From contig JAILQN010000285.1 of NCBI GenBank assembly GCA_024699005.1, forward strand, positions 1-5,854: 5,854 nucleotides of DNA, read 5' to 3'. Origin of the DNA: Clostridia bacterium. GTDB lineage: Bacteria; Bacillota_A; Clostridia; Oscillospirales; Acutalibacteraceae. The position numbers and the translations under genes are program-made. This document shows positions 5,494 through 5,854 of this stretch, piece by piece (the first letter of the stretch is position 1; every line of letters starts with the position of its first letter). The notes beneath the pieces are model-generated. The model was not told where the DNA came from. It saw nothing but the letters and a program-made list of their open reading frames with translations, and searched no databases.

Positions 5494-5854
5494 CTATGTC
5501 GAGGGCAAAAGCGACCGCATATATTTCCAGGATTCTTCAGTGGATTTAAAGGGATCTCCGTCCGTCCAGTCGAGATCCTGTTCGTACATAATATACGGAA
5601 TATCAAGTCTGCAGGCAGCGTCATAGCACGCTTTAAGATCAACTTTCCCTTTACCCAAAGAAACGAACTGCCTCTCACCTTTATCATTTAAGATATAATC
5701 CTTGAAGTGAAGAACTTTTACTCTTCCCTTCATCTTTTCAAGGATTTCGACAGGATCGTAGCCCGCGTAGTGTATCCACATAACGTCGGGGATAAAATGT
5801 ATAAGCTCCGGATCCGTATCGTTAATAAGCATATCAATCATGTTCCTGCCGTTG
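5494..5854 (-). CDS. Sugar phosphate isomerase/epimerase-like TIM barrel, 5' end missing
   Basis: About 120 C-terminal residues are visible; the frame stays open to the right edge (NGRN precedes the first internal Met), so the true start is outside. It belongs to the xylose-isomerase-like TIM-barrel group, metal-dependent sugar or sugar-phosphate isomerases and epimerases such as IolE and Hyi. Family features are DVMWIHYAGYDP, VLHFKDY with the metal-binding His, a LGKGKVD turn near the usual GEG position, and IMYEQDLDW carrying the last conserved Glu. The substrate cannot be told. It is followed by an AT-rich 47-bp spacer without a clear intrinsic terminator, then the T-box promoter. It is not the parent of the barrel in the fusion gene in any obvious way, as the two share motifs but little running sequence. 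Confidence 0.85.
   Translation of the reverse strand, partial: NGRNMIDMLINDTDPELIHFIPDVMWIHYAGYDPVEILEKMKGRVKVLHFKDYILNDKGERQFVSLGKGKVDLKACYDAACRLDIPYIMYEQDLDWTDGDPFKSTEESWKYMRSLLPST

Noticed and set aside
5340..5687. A 115-codon minus-strand frame across the T-box leader
   Set aside because: It overlaps the partial isomerase gene out of frame and covers the promoter and T-box stem I. It has no recognisable domain.

Overview
The window looks like a chromosomal segment of a Clostridia-type Firmicute of medium GC. The evidence is two T-box leaders on one strand, AGGAGG-type ribosome binding sites, sigma-70/A promoters close to consensus, and an 'ATP-binding protein' P-loop family that I associate with Clostridia. 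No gene here is a species marker, so the assignment goes no deeper. All four supported genes, both T-boxes and all candidate promoters lie on the minus strand, so transcription runs from right to left.

Layout in the direction of transcription. (1) 5854-5494: the C-terminal part of a sugar phosphate isomerase/epimerase-like TIM-barrel protein; its 5' end is outside the window. (2) 5446-5096: a strong promoter and a complete T-box leader (stem I, T-box antiterminator, intrinsic terminator), with CUC (Leu) as the best specifier. (3) 5095-3680: a protein related to 2-isopropylmalate/homocitrate synthase with the LeuA allosteric domain, but with the catalytic HxH metal motif replaced by E-T-S. (4) 3683-1119: an 854-residue fusion of a xylose-isomerase-like TIM barrel and an AMP-forming acyl-CoA synthetase, coupled to gene 3 by an ATGA overlap. 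(5) 1118-912: a roughly 207-bp MITE-like element whose inverted ends are arrays of 7-bp units. (6) 875-201: a MinD/ParA-like P-loop ATPase with no visible Shine-Dalgarno sequence. (7) 183-1: a consensus promoter and the 5' half of a second T-box leader with an AUC (Ile) specifier; the gene it controls lies beyond the left edge.

The LeuA-like gene and the acyl-CoA synthetase fusion form one T-box-controlled operon, expected to be switched on when a charged tRNA (probably Leu) runs short. This suggests a role in branched-chain or 2-oxo-acid/acyl-CoA metabolism. Loss of the HxH motif makes ordinary isopropylmalate synthesis doubtful, so the pair may be an undescribed variant pathway.

The second theme is heptamer repeats. 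Related 7-bp arrays occur inside the ATPase gene (21 bp, 7 codons), inside the fusion gene (42 bp, 14 codons) and as the inverted ends of the intergenic element. Both coding insertions are a multiple of three heptamers, so the reading frame is kept.
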